From positions 2,509,425-2,573,424 of the forward strand of contig NZ_CH672428.1 in the NCBI RefSeq assembly GCF_000152745.1: a stretch of DNA of 64,000 nucleotides, in the 5' to 3' direction. This document shows, in pieces, positions 1-8,727 of the stretch. This DNA is from Oceanicaulis sp. HTCC2633 (GTDB lineage Bacteria > Pseudomonadota > Alphaproteobacteria > Caulobacterales > Maricaulaceae). The notes under the pieces are model-generated. The model did not search any database. It saw nothing but the letters and a program-made list of their open reading frames with translations, and had not been told where the DNA came from. Each line of letters begins with the position of its first letter. Within the stretch, counting starts at the first letter, position 1. The translations under genes and the position numbers were made by a program.

Positions 1-431
1 AACTTCTGAAAATCGGGGAGCTGTCGGCGCGCACGGGGGTGCCGGTGTCGGCCCTGCGTTATTACGCTGATGCCGGTCTGATCCAGCCTTATCGCACCAA
101 TGCCGGACAGCGCCGCTTCGCGCGCGCGGACATCCGGCGCGTTTCCTTCATCCTGATCGCCCAGCAATTGGGGCTCAGCCTGGAAGAGATCGGGGCCATT
201 CTTCAGCGTCTGCCTGACGGGCGCACGCCGACAAAAGCGGATTGGTCTCAGATTTCCGGCGGCATCCGGAGGCGGGTCGAGGCGCGGATCGCCGAGCTGG
301 AACGCATTCGCGAACGTCTGGACGGCTGTATCGGCTGTGGCTGCCTCTCGCTGGAAACCTGCAAGCTCTACAACCCGCAGGACCGGCTGGGCGCGCAGGG
401 GCCGGGGCCGCGCCGCCTTCTGGGCGACTGA
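1..431 (+). CDS. soxR: SoxR-type redox-sensing MerR regulator (5' end cut by window)
   Basis: The reading frame is already open at base 3, so the first residues and the start codon lie upstream of the window. The visible protein begins with the MerR winged-helix pattern (KIGELSARTG followed by ALRYYADAGLI). It ends with a four-cysteine cluster of the CIGCGCLSLETC type followed by YNPQD. That cluster binds the [2Fe-2S] centre in SoxR and separates SoxR from other MerR proteins. Known SoxR proteins sense redox-cycling compounds or superoxide and switch on nearby genes. The likely target is upstream and not visible. The next gene is convergent, so they are not an operon. Confidence 0.9.
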   Translation, partial: LLKIGELSARTGVPVSALRYYADAGLIQPYRTNAGQRRFARADIRRVSFILIAQQLGLSLEEIGAILQRLPDGRTPTKADWSQISGGIRRRVEARIAELERIRERLDGCIGCGCLSLETCKLYNPQDRLGAQGPGPRRLLGD

Positions 432-456
432 CCGGACCCGGCCCGTCCGTGTCAGG

Positions 457-723
457 CTAGAGCGGGTAGTCGCGCTCCGGATTCACGCCCGCCGTTTCAA
501 GGAAACTGCGCAGCTGGCGCACTTCATCCTTGGGCAGGGAGTGAGAGGCGTGATGGAAATTGGCGGTATGTCCGTTCAGGCTCACGGCGAATTTCGCGCC
601 CGACCGCTCGCTGATCTCGGCGCCCAGATCGGTCAGCACATGCTCGACCTCGGCGGGTGACAGATTGGCCGGCTCGGGATGTGCGAACAGGGCATGCAGG
701 GTTTTCCGGTGTTTGTGGTTCAT
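457..723 (-). CDS. HicA-like small protein, no visible antitoxin partner
   Basis: The protein has 88 residues and opens MNHKHRKTLHALFAHP. It contains a central SLNGHTANFHHA segment and ends with a FLETAGVNP motif. This matches from memory a family often annotated as HicA-type toxin, with a small dsRBD-like fold. A strong ribosome site (GGGGAGGAG) precedes the ATG. A classic HicA is followed by a HicB antitoxin, but the next genes here are SoxR (convergent) and a CoA-transferase. The gene therefore stands alone, and toxin activity should not be assumed. No signal peptide or membrane segment is seen. Confidence 0.75.
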   Translation of the reverse strand: MNHKHRKTLHALFAHPEPANLSPAEVEHVLTDLGAEISERSGAKFAVSLNGHTANFHHASHSLPKDEVRQLRSFLETAGVNPERDYPL

Positions 724-936
724 CGCGTTCTCCTCCCCTTGCTGGGTCTGAAACCAGACTGGCAGGCGGATGGAGCGGGGGGAATGCGACCCTGTGTCCT
801 TGTTCAGCTGAGCCTCAACTCACTGTCAAAGCGTGTGGTTTCCAGGATATTCACTCTAAAGTCGTAGATCGGCTTGGACAGAGTCTGTCTTTTCGTTAAC
901 ATTTGCGGAAAGTGGAAACTGAGCTGTGAGTCTTGC

Positions 937-2109
937 ATGCATCAGCCTCTGAGCGGCCTTCGGGTTCTCACCATCGAGCAGGACGGCGCGGGGCCTTATG
1001 GCACGCAACTGCTCGCCTCGCTCGGCGCGGACGTCATCAAGATCGAGAACCCGTCCACGGGCGGCGATAGCGGGCGCTGCGCCGGTCCTTACTTCCTCGG
1101 CGAGTATGACAGCGAGTTCTTCCAGACCTTCAACCGCGGCAAGCGCTCCATGGCGCTCGATCTCAAGGATCGTGGCGACCGCCGTATTTTCGAGCGGCTC
1201 CTGGCCACAGCGGACGCCTGTGCGAACAATCTCAGGGGCGACCTGCCGGCGGAGCTGCAGGTCGATTACGCCCATCTGCGTGAGATCAAGCCCGACATCG
1301 TCTGCGCGCACCTCTCCGCCTATGGCCGGGACAGCGAGCGGGCGCACTGGCCCGGCTATGACTATCTGATGCAGGCCGAAGCCGGGCTGATGGCGATGAC
1401 CGGGGAGCCCGATGCGCCGCCCACCCGCTTCGGCATGTCCATGATCGACTATATGGGCGGCGCCATGATGGCGCTCGGCCTGGTCTCGGCGGTGCTGGGC
1501 GCCAAACGCACCGGGCGGGGCTGCGATGTGGATGTGTCGCTCTACGATGTCGCGCTGAACCAGCTCTCCTATCCGGCTACCTGGTATCTCAATGAAGGCA
1601 AGTGCGCGGAGCGTCAGGAGCGCTCGGCCCATCCGTCCGTCGCGCCCAGCCAGCTCTTCCGCACGGCGGATGGCTGGATCTTCGTGATGTGCCAGGCGCC
1701 CAAATTCTGGGGCGCGTTCTGCAAGGCGATCGGACGCGAGGACCTGCTGGCGAATCCGGCCTATGCCGACATGGCGGCGCGACGGATGAATCGCGAGAAG
1801 TTGCAGAACGAGCTCGACGCTTTCCTCTCGACCCGCACCACGGCGGCGTGGATGGCGCGTCTTGGCGGGGTGGCTCCGGCGGCCCCGGTCAACTCGATGT
1901 CCTGCGCGCTGGGGGCGCCGGAGGCCCGGTCAAGGATCGAAACGGTCTCCCATCCCGACAAGCCCGAAGGCCTGAAACTGGTCCGCGATCCGGTCCGGAT
2001 CAACGGACAGAACGCGCCCTCCTGCCGGGCGCCCAAGCTGGGCGAGGATACCCGGGACATTCTCGACGAGATGCTCAGCGACAAGCCTGGGGACCGGGCG
2101 GCGGAGTGA
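937..2109 (+). CDS. CaiB/BaiF family (class III) CoA-transferase
   Basis: This family moves CoA between carboxylic acids; the substrate cannot be read from sequence. The 390-aa protein starts with the family pattern LSGLRVLTIEQDGAGPYGTQ and then LGADVIKIENP. The catalytic aspartate should be in MIDYMGG, about residue 171, matching Asp169 of formyl-CoA transferase. I chose the ATG at 937 because homology begins immediately after it; a TTG 63 bases upstream adds an unrelated segment. The gene ends one base before the convergent GntR regulator's stop. That regulator and the nearby acyl-CoA enzymes suggest an acid-degradation role, but this is inference. Confidence 0.88.
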   Translation: MHQPLSGLRVLTIEQDGAGPYGTQLLASLGADVIKIENPSTGGDSGRCAGPYFLGEYDSEFFQTFNRGKRSMALDLKDRGDRRIFERLLATADACANNLRGDLPAELQVDYAHLREIKPDIVCAHLSAYGRDSERAHWPGYDYLMQAEAGLMAMTGEPDAPPTRFGMSMIDYMGGAMMALGLVSAVLGAKRTGRGCDVDVSLYDVALNQLSYPATWYLNEGKCAERQERSAHPSVAPSQLFRTADGWIFVMCQAPKFWGAFCKAIGREDLLANPAYADMAARRMNREKLQNELDAFLSTRTTAAWMARLGGVAPAAPVNSMSCALGAPEARSRIETVSHPDKPEGLKLVRDPVRINGQNAPSCRAPKLGEDTRDILDEMLSDKPGDRAAE

Positions 2110-2862
2110 TCAGTCCGCTTCGCGCTGCATGGTCATTTCATACGTGAAGCGATCGGCCGGGTGCACGGTGTCGGACAGGGCGATGATGCGTCCGCCCTTG
2201 TCGTAATAGCGCCGCATGGTCCGCAGCACGGCGGATCCCGGCTCGGCGTCCAGCACGTCCGCTTCGCTGTCGGTCAAAAGTCCGCCCGCAATGGTCTGCT
2301 CGATCCGGGCGGTCGGGGCGCCGCGCTCGGTGGCCATCCATTCGGTGACGCCGCCATTGAGCTCGACGAACACATCCACCGGCGGGGCGAGATCAGCGCG
2401 GATATACATGTCCGTCAGGGCGACAGGCGCGCGATCGGGCTGACCGCGCAGGCCGTGGACGTGCAGATAGTCTCCCCCCGGGGCGACGCCGAAGGCGCGG
2501 GCGACGGCGGGATCGAGCGGGCCCACATGCTGGCGCAGCGGCTTCAGGCGCGCCGTGCGGGTATACTGCATCAGATCATCCACCCCGCCCAGGCGCTGGG
2601 CGAACCCCGCGCGGGCTTCGGACGCCACCACGACCGTCCCGGCGCCGCGGCGACGGGCGATCAGGCCGGCTTCCGCCAGCATGCGCAGCGCTTCGCGCAC
2701 GGTGTGACGGGACACGCCATACTGTTCTGTCAGGGCATGTTCGGTGGGCAGCAATTCACCCACGGCCGGATTGCCGGCGGCGATGCCCGCTCGCAGGGTT
2801 TCGGCCAGCGTCATGTAGCGCGGCGCGCTGGAGACCGGTTCTACGCCTGAATGATCGGACAC
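2110..2862 (-). CDS. GntR family regulator, HutC/UTRA type
   Basis: Residues about 15-85 form the GntR winged helix, with LLPTEHALTEQYGVSRHTVREALRMLAEAGLI as the recognition core in part. Residues about 100-245 fit a UTRA ligand-binding domain of the HutC subfamily. The start is GTG, preceded by a clear GGGAGGA ribosome site. UTRA domains bind small metabolites and release the repressor from DNA. The gene converges on the CoA-transferase with no spacing between stops. It is divergent from nothing close by, so its target is not obvious; the acyl-CoA genes on either side are candidates. Confidence 0.88.
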   Translation of the reverse strand: MSDHSGVEPVSSAPRYMTLAETLRAGIAAGNPAVGELLPTEHALTEQYGVSRHTVREALRMLAEAGLIARRRGAGTVVVASEARAGFAQRLGGVDDLMQYTRTARLKPLRQHVGPLDPAVARAFGVAPGGDYLHVHGLRGQPDRAPVALTDMYIRADLAPPVDVFVELNGGVTEWMATERGAPTARIEQTIAGGLLTDSEADVLDAEPGSAVLRTMRRYYDKGGRIIALSDTVHPADRFTYEMTMQREAD

Positions 2863-2960
2863 AGGATCCTCCCGCCTTCAAAAGACGGGGCTAACATAGT
2901 CGTTGCCACTAGGAATGCGAGTTGCGCCTGCATGGTGCAGAGCAACAAAGAACCAGAGGC

Positions 2961-3764
2961 TCAGGGCTTGGGGAAATTCGGACGGCGTTTCTCAAGGAAG
3001 GCCTGATAGCCTTCCTGGAAATGCTCGCCGGAAAAGGCTTCGAGGAAGAGCTGCCGGGTCTGTTCGCAATCCTCGTCCTGACCCGCTTCAATCAGGGCGA
3101 TCATCTGTTTGGTGATCTTCGCGGTATGGCTGGAGGTCTGGGTGATATGGCTGACATATTCCTCCACCGCTTCGGCGAGAATGCCCTGCGGCATCAGCCG
3201 GTTGATCAGGCCCATCTGGAGCGCCGTCTCTGCATCGACAAGCCGGGCGGTGAACAGAAGGTCCTTGGCGGCGGACGCGCCCACCGTGCTGACGAGACGG
3301 CGCATGTCGTTGAAGGGATAGACCAGGCCCAGCTTGGCCGGAGTGACGCCGAACCGCGCGCCCTGGGCCGCGAACCGCAGATCGCACGCCAGCGCTAGCG
3401 CGCAGCCCCCGCCCACGCAGGCCCCTTCAATGGCGGCGATCGTGGGCTTGGAAAAGCGCGCCAGACCGTCGAGCGCCTCTCCGATGGCGCGCGAATAGGC
3501 GGCGGCGCGTTCGGCGGTGGCGTAGACCTCCTCGAACTCGGAAATATCCGCGCCCGCCGCAAAGGCGCCGCCCTTGCCGCGGACGATCAGCACCTGGATG
3601 TCGCGATCGGCTTCCGCTTCAGCCAGCAGGTCGGGGATTTCCCGCCACATCGCCTCGGTCAGGGCGTTGTGCTTGGACGGGCGATTGAGCACCAGCGATG
3701 CAATTTCGCCGTGACGGGAAAGATAGATCTGTTCTGCATGCATGGCTTTGCCCCGGAACTGCAT
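2961..3764 (-). CDS. Enoyl-CoA hydratase/isomerase family protein
   Basis: This is a crotonase-fold protein of 267 aa acting on acyl-CoA thioesters, probably adding water to trans-2-enoyl-CoA. The oxyanion-hole segments are visible: KGGAFAAGADISEF in the first half and AIEGACVGGGCALALACD in the second. The family ends with a FLEKRRPNF-type tail, also present. Two ATG starts are possible, at 3764 and at 3743; the second gives MHAEQIYLSRHGEIA, closer to usual N termini. The glutaryl-CoA dehydrogenase gene lies about 0.5 kb upstream on the same strand. That enzyme's product, crotonyl-CoA, is a typical hydratase substrate, so a shared pathway is plausible. Confidence 0.88.
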   Translation of the reverse strand: MQFRGKAMHAEQIYLSRHGEIASLVLNRPSKHNALTEAMWREIPDLLAEAEADRDIQVLIVRGKGGAFAAGADISEFEEVYATAERAAAYSRAIGEALDGLARFSKPTIAAIEGACVGGGCALALACDLRFAAQGARFGVTPAKLGLVYPFNDMRRLVSTVGASAAKDLLFTARLVDAETALQMGLINRLMPQGILAEAVEEYVSHITQTSSHTAKITKQMIALIEAGQDEDCEQTRQLFLEAFSGEHFQEGYQAFLEKRRPNFPKP

Positions 3765-3877
3765 CCTGCCTGGGGCGTTGTTTGCGCCTGAATGTGGTGA
3801 ATCGTCAAGAAATTAGGGGTGAGGCGGATTGTCCTCGCGGGAAAAAATTTATCCGTACCCTGCCAAAAAACTTGACG

Positions 3878-3906
3878 TCGACCGCGAAAGGTGACACTTT
3901 TATAAC
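3878..3906 (+). promoter_or_regulatory. Possible promoter of the two-TM small protein
   Basis: A TATAAC -10-like hexamer at 3901-3906 is preceded, 17 bases away, by TCGACC at 3878-3883, which matches four of six bases of TTGACA. The region is AT-richer than its surroundings and lies 23 bases upstream of the small gene's ATG. This is only a pattern match. Confidence 0.35.
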
Positions 3907-3929
3907 GGTGAGCAATACAGGAGGTCCAC

Positions 3930-4142
3930 ATGTCTCATCTTGTTGGTGTGGGTCTGATTGCCGCCTGGTTGGCCTTCGCACTGCTGGCGCCGCGTCTGGC
4001 GTCCGCTGAAGTGACCAGCATCCTGGCCCTGGTCGGCATGGCGCTGACCCTGGTCGTGCTCTTCGCAACGGGACGGCTGACACGGCCTGACCCGCTGGCG
4101 TTGAACCTGACGGCACGGCGTCCGTACTGGGAAACGCGCTAA
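3930..4142 (+). CDS. Small two-helix membrane protein
   Basis: The 70-aa product has two hydrophobic helices, about residues 4-25 and 29-48, followed by a short polar tail rich in Arg. No family is recognised. A near-perfect ribosome site (CAGGAGG, ending seven bases before the ATG) and a rho-independent terminator just downstream make it a convincing one-gene transcription unit. It sits between two acyl-CoA genes on the other strand, with no evident link. Function unknown. Confidence 0.7.
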   Translation: MSHLVGVGLIAAWLAFALLAPRLASAEVTSILALVGMALTLVVLFATGRLTRPDPLALNLTARRPYWETR

Positions 4143-4172
4143 CGCGCTTTTCCACGGCGACAGACCCGAAAC

Positions 4173-4207
4173 AAAAAAGCCCCGGCGCCCTGGCGCCGGG
4201 GTTTTTT
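4173..4207. terminator. Bidirectional intrinsic terminator
   Basis: A 9-10 bp GC stem (CCCCGGCGCC paired with GGCGCCGGGG) is flanked by six A on the left and six T on the right. It can end transcription from the small + gene and from the convergent glutaryl-CoA dehydrogenase gene. Confidence 0.9.
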
Positions 4208-4234
4208 GTTGTGCGACTGAAAAGGAGATCAGGC

Positions 4235-5422
4235 TTAAGAGAAAGCCTGAAGCCCGGTCATGGCGCGGCCCAGAATGAGGGCGTGCACGTCATGGGTGCC
4301 CTCATAGGTGTTCACGGTCTCAAGATTAATGGCGTGGCGCAGGATGTGGTATTCCTCGGCGATGCCATTGCCGCCATGGATGTCGCGCGCCTCGCGGGCG
4401 ATGGCCAGGGCCTTGCCGCAATTGTTGCGCTTCATCATGGAGATCGCTTCGGGGATCCAGGCGCCCTGATCGAGCATGCGGCCGAGCGCCAGCGCGCCCT
4501 GATAGCCGAGCGCGATCTCGGTCTGCATGTCGGCGAGTTTCTTCTGCACCAGCTGGGTTCCGGCGATCGGCTTTCCGAAGACGACGCGCTCCATGGCGTA
4601 GTCGCGGGCGGCGTGTAGGCAGAACTCGGCCGCGCCCATGGCGCCCCAGGCGATGCCGTAGCGCGCCTTGTTCAAGCAGGAGAACGGACCGCGCAGGCCC
4701 TTCACATGCGGCAGCAGGTTCTCTTCGGGCACGAAGGCGTCATTGAGCGAGATCGAGCCGGTGATCGAGGCGCGCAGCGACAGCTTGCCTTCGATCTTGG
4801 GGCAATCGAAGCCTTCGGTTCCCTTGTCGACGATGAAGCCGCGGATCTCGCCGTCCAGCTTGGCCCAGACCACCGCCAGATCGGAGATCGGCGAGTTGGT
4901 GATCCACATCTTTGCACCGTTCAGCACATAGCCGCCATCGGCCTTCCTGGCGGTGGTGCGCATGGCGCCCGGATCCGAACCGCCATCGGGTTCGGTCAGG
5001 CCGAAACAGCCCACATATTCGCCGCTGGCGAGCTTGGGCAGGTATTTGTGCTTTTGTTCTTCCGTGCCGAAGGCCTCGATCGGATACATGACGAGGGAAG
5101 ACTGCACGCTCATCGCCGAGCGGTAACCGGAATCAATCGCTTCCACCTCGCGCGCGATCAGGCCGTAGGCCACATGGGACAGGCCCGCGCCGCCATATTC
5201 CTCGGCCACGGTGGCGCCCAGCAGCCCCATCTCGCCCATCTCGGTCATGATGTTGCGATCAAAGCTTTCCTCACGATAGGCGTCGACCACGCGCGGCAGC
5301 AGCTTCTCGCGGCAATAGCTGCGGGCGCTGTCGGCGATCATGCGCTCCTCTTCGCTCAGCTGCTGCTGAAGGTGAAGCGGGTCTTCCCAGGAGAAGCTCA
5401 GGCCGGTCTCTTTCGCCGCCAT
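4235..5422 (-). CDS. gcdH: Glutaryl-CoA dehydrogenase
   Basis: This flavoenzyme oxidises and decarboxylates glutaryl-CoA to crotonyl-CoA in lysine, tryptophan and glutarate breakdown, passing electrons to ETF. The 395-aa length and motifs match the human and bacterial enzymes closely. They include [13 protein letters not shown] at the N terminus, [43 protein letters not shown] and [12 protein letters not shown]. The [12 protein letters not shown] segment near the end carries the catalytic glutamate, about residue 374. An AAGGA ribosome site precedes the ATG. EtfAB, the expected electron acceptor, is encoded at about 54 kb. A hydratase gene lies downstream on the same strand. Confidence 0.95.
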   Translation of the reverse strand: MAAKETGLSFSWEDPLHLQQQLSEEERMIADSARSYCREKLLPRVVDAYREESFDRNIMTEMGEMGLLGATVAEEYGGAGLSHVAYGLIAREVEAIDSGYRSAMSVQSSLVMYPIEAFGTEEQKHKYLPKLASGEYVGCFGLTEPDGGSDPGAMRTTARKADGGYVLNGAKMWITNSPISDLAVVWAKLDGEIRGFIVDKGTEGFDCPKIEGKLSLRASITGSISLNDAFVPEENLLPHVKGLRGPFSCLNKARYGIAWGAMGAAEFCLHAARDYAMERVVFGKPIAGTQLVQKKLADMQTEIALGYQGALALGRMLDQGAWIPEAISMMKRNNCGKALAIAREARDIHGGNGIAEEYHILRHAINLETVNTYEGTHDVHALILGRAMTGLQAFS

Positions 5423-5685
5423 GCGTGGATATCCTTCTTCGTCTCTTACGGCCCTATATGGCCCGGCGCCGGTGCGATGACCAGCGGCGAGCGGGCGATG
5501 CGTCGTCTCTGCCCGAGGTGGTAGCGGACCGAGCGCGTGAGGGGCAAGCAGGCGCTTGGCGCCGAGCTGAAGTTTTCCGGCCCTGACACAGGCGTGAAGA
5601 CCGGTCGCACCCGATCAATCTGGACCTTTGAGCCGGAAGGGCGCAGTTTCCCGGTCCAGTGACAAGAGTGAATCCGGAGCGCCGC

Positions 5686-6129
5686 ATGACCCGCCCCTTT
5701 CTGCCCGATGACATCGCGATCGCCGATCTGCAAACGCCCTATGCGTCCGCCCCAGAGCCGAAAGGCGCACTCGGGAATGCGGAATACGCGGCCCGCAACG
5801 GCAAGCGGGTTCTGGCGGTGTTCGGTGCGGACTGGTGCCCGGACGCGCGGCGCTTCGCGAGCGTGCTGGCGTTGCCGCAGCTGCAGGACTTCCTGTCCGA
5901 GCGCTACGAGATCGTGCTGATTGATGTGGGTCGCTATGACAGGAATATCGATCTGGCGGCGGGCTATGGACTGGAGAAGATCGAGGGGGCGCCCGCGATC
6001 GTGGTGGCTGATGCGGATGGCCGCGTGGTGAATGCGGGCGGCGCCTATGACTGGCGCACCGCCCGCTCGCGCCGACCGCAGGAATTCGCCGACTTTCTCG
6101 CCGTGTACGCCGAGGTTCCCGCCCCGTGA
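5686..6129 (+). CDS. Thioredoxin-fold protein with a single active-site cysteine
   Basis: The 147-aa protein has a thioredoxin-like core: VLAVFGADWCPDARRF at about residues 42-57, then a strand IVLIDVG and a cis-proline region EGAPAIVV. The usual CxxC site reads CPDA, so the second cysteine is replaced by alanine (position 54) and normal dithiol exchange is not possible. No signal peptide is visible, so it is probably cytoplasmic. I chose the ATG at 5686 because GGAG lies seven bases upstream; a GTG nine codons earlier is weaker. Its stop overlaps the GTG start of the FAD oxidoreductase, indicating translational coupling. Confidence 0.75.
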   Translation: MTRPFLPDDIAIADLQTPYASAPEPKGALGNAEYAARNGKRVLAVFGADWCPDARRFASVLALPQLQDFLSERYEIVLIDVGRYDRNIDLAAGYGLEKIEGAPAIVVADADGRVVNAGGAYDWRTARSRRPQEFADFLAVYAEVPAP

Positions 6130-7199
6130 CCCGTCAAGTCGTTCTGATCGGGGCCGGCCATGCCCATATGGAGGCGCTGCGCCAGTCAAAGCGCTTCGCT
6201 AATGCGGGCCTGACGCTGACGCTGATTGACCCGGGCGCCTTCTGGTATTCCGGCGCCGCCACGGGCGTGCTCTCCGGAGCGCTTGATCCCGCTGCGGCGC
6301 GACTGAATCCGGCGGACATGGCTGGTCCGTTCCTGCATGTGCGCCAACGGGTCGCCTCGGTGAATTCTGTGACCCGGACGGTCCGGCTCGAGGACGGTCT
6401 GGAACTCAGTTATGATGTGTTGTCGCTGAATACCGGCAGCCATATCGCCCACACGCCGCTTCTGGAGGCGGGCGCCATTCCCGCCAAACCGGTCAGTGCG
6501 CTCGCCGCGCTTCGGGCGACGGTCGAAACCGCCGGAGGGCGCCTGCGTCTTGCGGTCGCCGGCGCCGGTGCGACAGGGCTGGAGATCGCGCTGTCGCTCG
6601 CCAGCCTGCAGCGCCGGCTGGGCGCGCACCCGCAAATGGTGCTTGCCGGCCCGGATCTGTTGCCGGGCTGGCCGGACAAGGCGCGCGACCTGGCGCGCGA
6701 CGCGATGGCGCGCTGTGGTGTCGAGTATGTGCCCCGCAGAGTGCAGGATCTGTCGATGGGTCTCATCCATTTCGGGGAACGCAGGGTCGCGCCCGTGGAC
6801 ATTCTGGTGGCCGCGACCGGGCTGAGCGCCAATCTTCCCGACGGATTTGACGCGTCCGGTGACGGCTTGCCGGTGAATGAAGACCTGTCCTGGACGGGCG
6901 ATGGCTCGGTGTTCGCTGTGGGTGATTGCGCGCGCATGGTGGATCACCCCCGGCCCAGGCTGGGCGTGTTCGGCGTGCGCGCGGCGCCCATCCTGATCCA
7001 GAATCTGATCAATGCGGCGGGCGGTCGTACGACGCGTCGGCGGTATACGCCGCAATCGCGCTGGCTCTCGATCCTGGATGTGGGCGACGGCACGGGCCTG
7101 GCCCGCTATGGCGATCTCGCCTTTCAGGGCAAACCGGCCCTCACGCTCAAGCGCTGGCTCGACGGCCGCTTCCTGCAACGCTTCCGGGAGGAGCATTGA
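6126..7199 (+). CDS. FAD-dependent pyridine nucleotide-disulfide-type oxidoreductase (NDH-2-like)
   Basis: The N terminus VVLIGAGHAHMEALR is an FAD-binding Rossmann motif of the kind seen in the oxidoreductase family fused to or found near SelD. A second nucleotide motif, LAVAGAGATGLEIALSL, lies near residue 145, and the C-terminal FAD motif VFAVGDCARM near 260. The 357-aa length fits NDH-2-like enzymes, which pass electrons from NAD(P)H to a quinone or other acceptor. The substrate is unknown. It starts with GTG inside the end of the thioredoxin-like gene and its TGA overlaps the ATG of the PhzF gene, so the three form a coupled operon. Confidence 0.82.
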   Translation: MTRQVVLIGAGHAHMEALRQSKRFANAGLTLTLIDPGAFWYSGAATGVLSGALDPAAARLNPADMAGPFLHVRQRVASVNSVTRTVRLEDGLELSYDVLSLNTGSHIAHTPLLEAGAIPAKPVSALAALRATVETAGGRLRLAVAGAGATGLEIALSLASLQRRLGAHPQMVLAGPDLLPGWPDKARDLARDAMARCGVEYVPRRVQDLSMGLIHFGERRVAPVDILVAATGLSANLPDGFDASGDGLPVNEDLSWTGDGSVFAVGDCARMVDHPRPRLGVFGVRAAPILIQNLINAAGGRTTRRRYTPQSRWLSILDVGDGTGLARYGDLAFQGKPALTLKRWLDGRFLQRFREEH

Positions 7200-8014
7200 T
7201 GGAATTTTCCTACGCAGAGATTCACGCCTTTCCCGACGGACCCAAGCCGCATTCGGGCAATCCGGCCGGGGTTGTCCTGCTGCATCGTGATCTGTCGGAT
7301 GCCGACCTTCTGGGGATCGCGCAATCGAACAACCTGTCCGAGACAGCCTATCTCAAGCCCATGGGAGAGAAGGATCAGTGGTCTCTGCGCTGGTTCACGC
7401 CGGGGCTGGAGGTGGAGCTGTGCGGACATGCCACGCTGGCCTCGGCCGCCTGGCTGTTTGAAACCGGCCGCGTGGTGGGACCGGAGGCGCGCTTTCACAC
7501 CCTGTCAGGATTGCTGAAGGTCTCGCGTCTGGAGGATGGCCGGTACCAGATGGATTTCCCGGTGATCGGATATGAGCCGGGCAAGGCCGATTCCGCCGTG
7601 GTTGACGCGCTGGGCGGCGGCGAGCCGGAAGCCGTTTACGAGATCGAACGCGTGCACGGCAATCGCTATCAGATGCTGGTGTTCGCCGATGAAGCCGCCG
7701 TGGTGGGGCTCAATCCCGACATAAAGGCGCTCGAGGCCGCCCGCACCAATGTGATCGCCACGGCGCCGGGACGGGCGTCGGACTTCGTGTCCCGCTTCTT
7801 CGGCCCCGCCAGCGGGGTGGACGAGGATCCGGTGACGGGCTCCGCGCACTGCACGCTGGCGCCGTACTGGTTCCAGCGTCTTGAGAAGACCGCGCTGAAG
7901 GCGCGGCAGGTCGGCCCGCGCTCCGGCGCGCTCGAGGTGCGCGCCGGGGCATCGGGCCGTGTTCTGCTCGTCGGGTCCGCCCTGCGTTATCTGGACGGGG
8001 TGATCCGGCTCTAG
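7199..8014 (+). CDS. PhzF family isomerase
   Basis: This 271-aa protein has the PhzF/YddE fold, related to diaminopimelate epimerase. The proton-shuttling glutamate sits in NNLSETAYL (about residue 48), and the second conserved loop DEDPVTGSAHC is present near residue 215. PhzF of phenazine synthesis isomerises dihydro-hydroxyanthranilate, but most family members have unknown substrates, and no phenazine genes are present here. The start ATG overlaps the preceding TGA (TGATG), so it is translated with the two upstream redox genes. That linkage suggests a shared small-molecule redox task, which is inference. Confidence 0.85.
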   Translation: MEFSYAEIHAFPDGPKPHSGNPAGVVLLHRDLSDADLLGIAQSNNLSETAYLKPMGEKDQWSLRWFTPGLEVELCGHATLASAAWLFETGRVVGPEARFHTLSGLLKVSRLEDGRYQMDFPVIGYEPGKADSAVVDALGGGEPEAVYEIERVHGNRYQMLVFADEAAVVGLNPDIKALEAARTNVIATAPGRASDFVSRFFGPASGVDEDPVTGSAHCTLAPYWFQRLEKTALKARQVGPRSGALEVRAGASGRVLLVGSALRYLDGVIRL

Positions 8015-8017
8015 GTC

Positions 8018-8563
8018 CTAGTGACGGCCATGGCCGTAATGGTCGCGACCGCGTCCGCGGCCATGACCGCGACCATAATGGTCGTATCCGCGACGGCCGT
8101 GGACGACCTGCACGGGCACCGCGCCCCAACGAGTCTCGGCGTAATAGCCGCCCGTGCGACGATCAAGATAGGCGCGATCCGGGCGCAGGCGATCGCCGGT
8201 CCGGCCGTCCCGGGCTTCCCGGCGGCTGGGCACGTAATCCCAGGCGCGGTCCGGGCAATCGATGATCCGGCTGTCCCGGCGGTCCTCGCGGCGATCCCGC
8301 CAGCCGGTATCGCGTCGGCGGTCGCGGCGGTCCTCACGCAGATCCGGGCAGGCATTGGCGTAGACCACGAAATGGCCCTCCGGGCCGTTCCAGCGATACC
8401 CGCGATGATGGGGCTCATAGCCGCGGCGGTGGCCATGGGCCTGAGCCGTTGCCGCAGTGCTGACCGATACGGTCAGATCGGCGGCGTTCGCCGCGGCGGG
8501 CAGGGCGGTGGCGGCAAGTCCGGCGAAGGCGGCCGCCGCAGCCAGTTTTGCGAACAGTTGCAT
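8018..8563 (-). CDS. Secreted Arg/Asp-rich protein of unknown function
   Basis: The 181-aa product begins with a signal peptide (hydrophobic stretch about residues 5-22, cleavage after AANAA near 28). The mature part is extremely charged: a region around residues 75-100 is built of alternating DRRD/REDRRD units. The last 25 residues are a GRGHGRGRG-type tail rich in Gly, His and Arg. The middle holds GGYYAETRWG, which resembles the RcnB-like/periplasmic proteins of alphaproteobacteria, but I cannot assign it. It converges on phzF with a three-base gap. Likely periplasmic; a role in metal or nucleic-acid binding is speculative. Confidence 0.7.
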   Translation of the reverse strand: MQLFAKLAAAAAFAGLAATALPAAANAADLTVSVSTAATAQAHGHRRGYEPHHRGYRWNGPEGHFVVYANACPDLREDRRDRRRDTGWRDRREDRRDSRIIDCPDRAWDYVPSRREARDGRTGDRLRPDRAYLDRRTGGYYAETRWGAVPVQVVHGRRGYDHYGRGHGRGRGRDHYGHGRH

Positions 8564-8727
8564 TGTGTGTCTCCTTCATCCTTGGCCTTCCGGCCTGATG
8601 GGGACGACAATGACGCATCGCGCCTGAACGCATGCTGGGCTAGGCTTTCATGTTCTATTCAACCAGATGAACGATACTGAGCTTGACCGGCGCAAGGGGG
8701 CGTGCGCCAAAAGTGATTGGGGATCCT

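Noticed and set aside
8021-8680. Plus-strand open frame opposite the Arg/Asp-rich secreted protein
   Set aside because: The minus-strand frame has a proper signal peptide; the plus-strand translation is repetitive Ala/Val/Ile arising from the antisense of Arg/Asp codons.
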